Below are positions 13,538-17,241 of a stretch of 17,241 nucleotides of DNA, piece by piece. Under the pieces are notes generated by a model, which saw only the letters and a program-made list of their open reading frames with translations, was not told where the DNA came from and did not search any database. Every line of letters starts with the position of its first letter. Within the stretch, counting starts at the first letter, position 1. The stretch is from Streptosporangiaceae bacterium (GTDB lineage: Bacteria > Actinomycetota > Actinomycetes > Streptosporangiales > Streptosporangiaceae): assembly GCA_030042885.1 (NCBI GenBank), contig JASHYW010000031.1, forward strand, positions 1-17,241, in the 5' to 3' direction. The translations under genes and the position numbers were made by a program.

Positions 13538-15430
13538 CTACGGCAGCCCGCTGAGGAACCTGGCCACGATCGGGCCGCAGGTGGGCCCGCCGTTCCCGTC
13601 GGAGTCGACCACGAGCGCAGCGAACGCGATGTCCCCGTTGAACCCCATCAGCCAGGCGTCGGTCTTGAGCGGCTTGGTCGTCCCGTACTGCGCGGTCCCG
13701 GTCTTGGCGTAGGTTCCCGCCGGAAGCCCCTGGCCCGCGGCGGTGCCGCTGGAGACCACCGACGCCATCATCTCGTGCAGGTCGCTGACCAGCGCCGAGG
13801 GCAGCGTGCCCGTGGCAGCGCCGGCGCCGGATTTGCCCACGACCAGGCGCGGCGAGTGCACGGTCCCGGTATCGGCGGCCGCGGCGACCATGGCCAGGGC
13901 CAGCGGCGAGACGAGCACCCGCCCCTGGCCGATAGCCGTGGCGGCCAGGTCGGCCTCATCGGAGGGCTGGGGCACCGAGCCGCCAAAGGCGATCAGCCCG
14001 ATGTGCAGCGTGCGGTCCAGCCCGAACATCGACGCGGCGGCCGGGAAGTCCGGCGGCGTCAGGTGGCCGGTGGCCAGCCGGATGAAGGCGGTGTTGCACG
14101 ACTCGGTGAAGGCCTGCAGCATGGTCCCGACCGGCGCCTCGCCTTCGGCGTTGTGGAACACCTCGCCGTCCACCGTGACGGTGCCCGGGCAGCTCGCCGC
14201 CGAGCTCGGGGTGAGCCCGTGGGTGATCAGCGCGCCCGAGGTGATCACCTTGAACGTCGAGCCGGGCGGGAAGCCGCCGTCGAGGGCCTGGTCGAAACCG
14301 CCGGAGTTGACCGACACCGCGGCCAGCACCGCTCCGGTCGAGGCGTTCACGGCGACCAGCGCGGCGCTCCGTGTCACGGGAGCCAGCGCCGCCTCGGCGG
14401 CCATTTGTACCGAAGGGTCGATCGTGGTCCGGACCGGAGTTCCGGGGTGCGGCGGCAGCGTGGCCAGCGCCGCGACGGTCGTGCCGGTCTTGCTGACCAC
14501 GGTGACCGTGGCTCCCGGCTGGCCGGCCAGCTGCTTCTCGTCGGCCTGCTCCAGGCCGGTCTGGCCGACGACGCTCTGCGCGTCGTAGGGCGCGCCGAGC
14601 TGGCCGAGTTCCTGGGCGGTGATCGGCCCTACCTCGCCGACCAGTCCCGCGGCCAGGCCCGGAGTGATGGCGCTGCGCGCGGTGCTCGCCTGGAACACCG
14701 TGCCGGGGATCGGGTAGATGGTCGGCTGAATCTGGTCATAGCGGGCCCGGGACACGGTGAAGACCGGCTCGAAGTACGTCGGGTGGGCCCTGGCGGCGGC
14801 GATCGCGCTGTCCGCCTGGCTGGTGGTCGCGCCGACGGAGACGAGGGCCGCCCGTACCGCCAGAGCGTTCTTGATCCGGAGCCCCTCCACGCCGATCGTG
14901 ACCACCTGCCCCTGGGTGGTCAGCGCCGCGCCGTCCCTGCCGAGGATCGCCGCCCGGGTCGGCCAGATCTTCTGCAGCGACAGCTGGTCGCCCGGCCCCA
15001 GCTGCGGCGCGATCGTGGCGGGTGACCACCGGACCAGCCACCGTCCGCCCGCTTGCACCAGGTGCAGCTCGGATTTGATGGTGACGGCGCCCAGGCCCTC
15101 CAGGCCGAGCCGCTCGGTGATCGGCTCGGCGGCCATGGTTCCCGTAGTTTCCAAAGTGCCCGCTGTGAAGGTGGCCTGCTGGACCGACAGGTGAGTGAAC
15201 GCCGCCTGGTTCACCGCGGTGAAATCGGCCGGCGGATTCTCCACCAGGCCGCGCATGACGGTCCAGTCCTGCGCGGCCCAGGCGGACAGGTAGGCGCTCG
15301 CCGTCGTCTGCGGCTGCGGTGCCGAGCTGCTGCACGCGCTCAGCAGCCCGGTGACCAGCGCCGCGGACCCGACGGCTCCGGCGGCTACCGCAGCCGGACG
15401 GCGCCGGAGCCGCGATGCTCTCGTGCCCAT
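13538..15430 (-). CDS. Penicillin-binding lipoprotein with MecA-like N-terminal domain
   Basis: A 630-aa peptidoglycan transpeptidase facing outside. The N-terminus has Arg-rich residues, a hydrophobic stretch and a lipobox LSAC with Cys33, so it is probably lipid-anchored. Next come an NTF2-like MecA N-terminal domain (about 43-150: SAYLSAWAAQDWTVMRGLV, GGRWLVRWSPATI), a dimerisation/linker domain (about 155-335) and the transpeptidase domain (about 340-630). The active-site motifs are all present: STFK with Ser391, SCN (444-446) and KTGTAQ (576-581). The domain order resembles actinobacterial class B PBPs, some of which add low beta-lactam affinity, but affinity cannot be read here. ATG 15430 is preferred over TTG 15439. 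It is the first gene of the minus-strand envelope block and is divergent from sbcD with only about 60 bp between. Confidence 0.92.
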   Translation of the reverse strand: MGTRASRLRRRPAAVAAGAVGSAALVTGLLSACSSSAPQPQTTASAYLSAWAAQDWTVMRGLVENPPADFTAVNQAAFTHLSVQQATFTAGTLETTGTMAAEPITERLGLEGLGAVTIKSELHLVQAGGRWLVRWSPATIAPQLGPGDQLSLQKIWPTRAAILGRDGAALTTQGQVVTIGVEGLRIKNALAVRAALVSVGATTSQADSAIAAARAHPTYFEPVFTVSRARYDQIQPTIYPIPGTVFQASTARSAITPGLAAGLVGEVGPITAQELGQLGAPYDAQSVVGQTGLEQADEKQLAGQPGATVTVVSKTGTTVAALATLPPHPGTPVRTTIDPSVQMAAEAALAPVTRSAALVAVNASTGAVLAAVSVNSGGFDQALDGGFPPGSTFKVITSGALITHGLTPSSAASCPGTVTVDGEVFHNAEGEAPVGTMLQAFTESCNTAFIRLATGHLTPPDFPAAASMFGLDRTLHIGLIAFGGSVPQPSDEADLAATAIGQGRVLVSPLALAMVAAAADTGTVHSPRLVVGKSGAGAATGTLPSALVSDLHEMMASVVSSGTAAGQGLPAGTYAKTGTAQYGTTKPLKTDAWLMGFNGDIAFAALVVDSDGNGGPTCGPIVARFLSGLP

Positions 15431-15492
15431 AGCCAGCAAGGGTATCGGTGTACCGGGGCGTAATGTCGGTGCTCCACGCTATGGTCCGGGCC

Positions 15493-16665
15493 ATGCTCAT
15501 GTTGCACACGTCCGACTGGCATCTTGGGCGTTCGCTGCACCGGGCCGATCTCCGCGCGGCGCAGGCGGCGTTCCTTGATCACCTAGTCACCACGGTCCGG
15601 ACCGAGAAGGTCGACGTGGTGCTGGTGGCCGGCGACGTGTACGACCGCGCGGTGCCGCCGGTCGACGCGGTCGAGCTGTGCGAGGACGCCCTGCTCCGGC
15701 TGCACGCCACCGGAGCGAAGATCGTGCTGATCAGCGGCAACCACGACTCCGCCCGTCGGCTTGGCTTCGGCGGCGCGCTCCTGGATCAGGCCGGAGTGCA
15801 CCTGCGCACCCAAGTCGCCAGGCTGGCCCGGCCGGTCTTGCTGGAGGATGCGCACGGGCCGGTGGCCGTGTACGGGGTGCCGTACCTGGAGCCCGACGCG
15901 GTCCGCGAAGAACTGCCGCCAGCCAGCGAACCGGCCGACCCGCAGCCGGTACCGCGCGGGCACGCGGGAGTCCTGGGCCACGCGGTCCGCTGCATCCGGG
16001 CCGACGCGGACGCCCGCGGCGTACGCCGCCGGGTGGTCATGGCCCACGGGTGGGTCAGCGGGGGAGCGGCCAGCGACTCCGAGCGCGACATCACTGTCGG
16101 CGGAGTCGGGCAGGTGCCCGCGGCGGTGTTTGCCGGGTTCAGCTACGTCGCGCTCGGCCACCTGCACGGCCAGCAGACGCTGGCCGGGCACCTGCGGTAC
16201 AGCGGCTCGCCGCTGCCCTACTCGTTCTCCGAAGCGTCCCACCGCAAGGGCAGCTGGCTGGTCGAACTCGACGCCGGGGGGGTCAAACGGGCCGAGCGCG
16301 TCCCGGCGCCCATTCACCGCAAGCTGAGCGTGCTCCGCGGCCCGCTCGGTGACCTGCTCGGCTCGGCGGCCTACGCGCGGTATGAGGACGACTTTGTCTC
16401 CGTCGCGCTGACCGACATGACCCGTCCCGAGGGGGCCATGGACGCCCTGCGGGCCCGGTTCCCGCACATCCTGGTGCTCACCTTCGAGCCCGAAGGCGCC
16501 CTGCCCGGCCGCCGCGGCTACCGGGCCATCCTCGCCGGGCGTGACGACCTGGCCATCGCGGCGGAGTTCGTCAAGCACGTCACGAACGCGCCGGTCACGG
16601 AGGGCGAACAGCGGCTCCTGACCGAGGCGTTCCAAGCCGTCCGGGTCCAGGAAGAAGCAGACTGA
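15493..16665 (+). CDS. sbcD: SbcD, nuclease subunit of the SbcCD (Mre11-Rad50-like) complex
   Basis: A 390-aa Mn-dependent nuclease acting with SbcC on hairpins and blocked DNA ends during repair. The calcineurin-like phosphoesterase motifs are all visible: HTSDWHLG (Asp8, His10), AGDVYD (Asp48), SGNHD (His84), MAHGW (His185) and GHLHG (His223, His225). The C-terminal capping region contains GSPLPYSFSEASHRKG. Length is normal. ATG 15493 places the first strand directly at the start as in other SbcD proteins; ATGs at 15481 and 15499 are in frame, and no strong ribosome site decides. Its stop overlaps the sbcC start by 1 nt (TGATG), the usual coupled order. Confidence 0.95.
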   Translation: MLMLHTSDWHLGRSLHRADLRAAQAAFLDHLVTTVRTEKVDVVLVAGDVYDRAVPPVDAVELCEDALLRLHATGAKIVLISGNHDSARRLGFGGALLDQAGVHLRTQVARLARPVLLEDAHGPVAVYGVPYLEPDAVREELPPASEPADPQPVPRGHAGVLGHAVRCIRADADARGVRRRVVMAHGWVSGGAASDSERDITVGGVGQVPAAVFAGFSYVALGHLHGQQTLAGHLRYSGSPLPYSFSEASHRKGSWLVELDAGGVKRAERVPAPIHRKLSVLRGPLGDLLGSAAYARYEDDFVSVALTDMTRPEGAMDALRARFPHILVLTFEPEGALPGRRGYRAILAGRDDLAIAAEFVKHVTNAPVTEGEQRLLTEAFQAVRVQEEAD

Positions 16666-17241
16666 TGCGCCCGCACCGGCTGCGGGTGACCGCGTTCGGC
16701 GCGTTCGGCGGCACCGTCGAGGTCAGCTTCGATGACCTGGCCAGCGCGGGCCTGTTCCTGCTGCACGGCGAGACCGGCGCGGGCAAGACCACGCTGCTGG
16801 ACGCCATCGGGTTCGCCCTGTACGGCCGGGTCCCCGGTGAGCAGGGCAAGGCCCGGCGGCTGCGCTCGGATCACGCGGCCGCCGGCACGCCGACTGAGGT
16901 CCAGCTCGAGGCGACCATCGGCGGGCGGCGGATGCGGATCACCCGCAGGCCCGAGCAGGAACGCCCGAAACGGCGGGGCGGCGGGACCACCACCGAGCAG
17001 GCGAAGATCCTGCTCGAGGAGCATGGTGCCGGCCGATGGCGGGCCGTTTCTACCCGCCTGGGCGAGGCGGATGAACACATCAGGGACCTGATGGGCATGT
17101 CCGCCGACCAGTTCTACCAGGTCGTGCTGCTGCCCCAGGGGCAGTTCGCGCAGTTCCTGCACGCCGACGCCGAGGACCGGGCCAAGCTGCTGCAAAAGCT
17201 GTTCGGCACCGACCGGTTCCGCAAGGTGGAGGACTGGCTCG
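16665..17241 (+). CDS. sbcC: SbcC, ATPase subunit of the SbcCD complex (5' part only)
   Basis: The first 192 codons of an SMC-like ATPase, cut by the window edge; full proteins are about 1000 residues. RLRVTAFGAFGGTVEVSFDDL opens the ATPase head, Walker A is GETGAGKT (35-42) followed by TLLDAIGFALYG, and a later MSADQFYQVVLLPQGQFAQFL is the conserved segment of SbcC/Rad50 heads carrying the Q-loop. The start of the first coiled-coil arm (KLLQKLFGTDRFRKVEDWL) is just visible. ATG 16665 overlaps the sbcD stop by 1 nt and is the only reasonable start. With SbcD it forms the complex that uses ATP to open and process DNA ends. Confidence 0.95.
   Translation, partial: MRPHRLRVTAFGAFGGTVEVSFDDLASAGLFLLHGETGAGKTTLLDAIGFALYGRVPGEQGKARRLRSDHAAAGTPTEVQLEATIGGRRMRITRRPEQERPKRRGGGTTTEQAKILLEEHGAGRWRAVSTRLGEADEHIRDLMGMSADQFYQVVLLPQGQFAQFLHADAEDRAKLLQKLFGTDRFRKVEDWL

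Noticed and set aside
11938..13554. A 538-codon plus-strand frame opposite the GT87 gene
   Set aside because: Low-complexity Arg/Gly/His/Gln composition and complete overlap with a clear membrane glycosyltransferase on the other strand.
13775..15025. A 416-codon plus-strand frame opposite the penicillin-binding gene
   Set aside because: No domains, biased to Arg/Gly, and the opposite strand has all transpeptidase motifs.

Overview
This is a high-GC window with strong G/C bias at third codon positions, GTG and TTG starts, and long open antisense frames. The gene families (IclR regulator, DrrAB-type ABC exporter, lipoprotein penicillin-binding protein with a MecA-like N-terminal domain, GT87 mannosyltransferase-like protein, SbcD then SbcC) point to an actinomycete-type actinobacterium. 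Genus cannot be decided from the sequence. No rRNA, tRNA, CRISPR array, transposase or phage gene was found.

Region 1 (1-5.1 kb) is a catabolic block on the minus strand. In transcription order it has an IclR regulator, a beta-keto-acid cleavage enzyme (BKACE/DUF849), an alpha/beta hydrolase and an L-carnitine-dehydrogenase-like protein. The layout matches a route 3-hydroxy acid -> 3-keto acid -> BKACE cleavage with acetyl-CoA -> acyl-CoA hydrolysis, as in carnitine to glycine betaine. Here a serine alpha/beta hydrolase sits where the known pathway has a hotdog thioesterase, and the BKACE differs clearly from the classical carnitine enzyme. An EamA-type transporter is divergent from the regulator. 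A pair of inverted 7-mers upstream of the BKACE gene is a candidate operator.

Region 2 (5.1-10.1 kb) mixes intact genes (methyltransferase, acyl-CoA thioesterase-like, NTF2-like, VOC) with decayed ones. A gamma-carbonic-anhydrase-like gene has no in-frame stop after its domain. A class II aldolase gene has lost its centre and changed frame. An NTF2/SnoaL-like gene survives only as its C-terminal half. A class IV aminotransferase gene survives only as its N-terminal third. This looks like local gene erosion by deletion, or clustered assembly errors; no mobile element explains it.

Region 3 (10.2-15.4 kb) is a minus-strand cell-envelope block: penicillin-binding lipoprotein, GT87 membrane glycosyltransferase 4 bp downstream, then a DrrA-like ATPase and DrrB-like permease overlapping by 4 bp.

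Region 4 (15.5 kb to the right edge) is the divergent sbcD-sbcC DNA-repair nuclease operon; sbcC runs off the window.

The best candidate for something new is the carnitine-like cluster with a non-canonical BKACE and hydrolase. The rest is mostly ordinary accessory and housekeeping content with unusually many broken genes. All family calls come from reading motifs by eye, without database searches.
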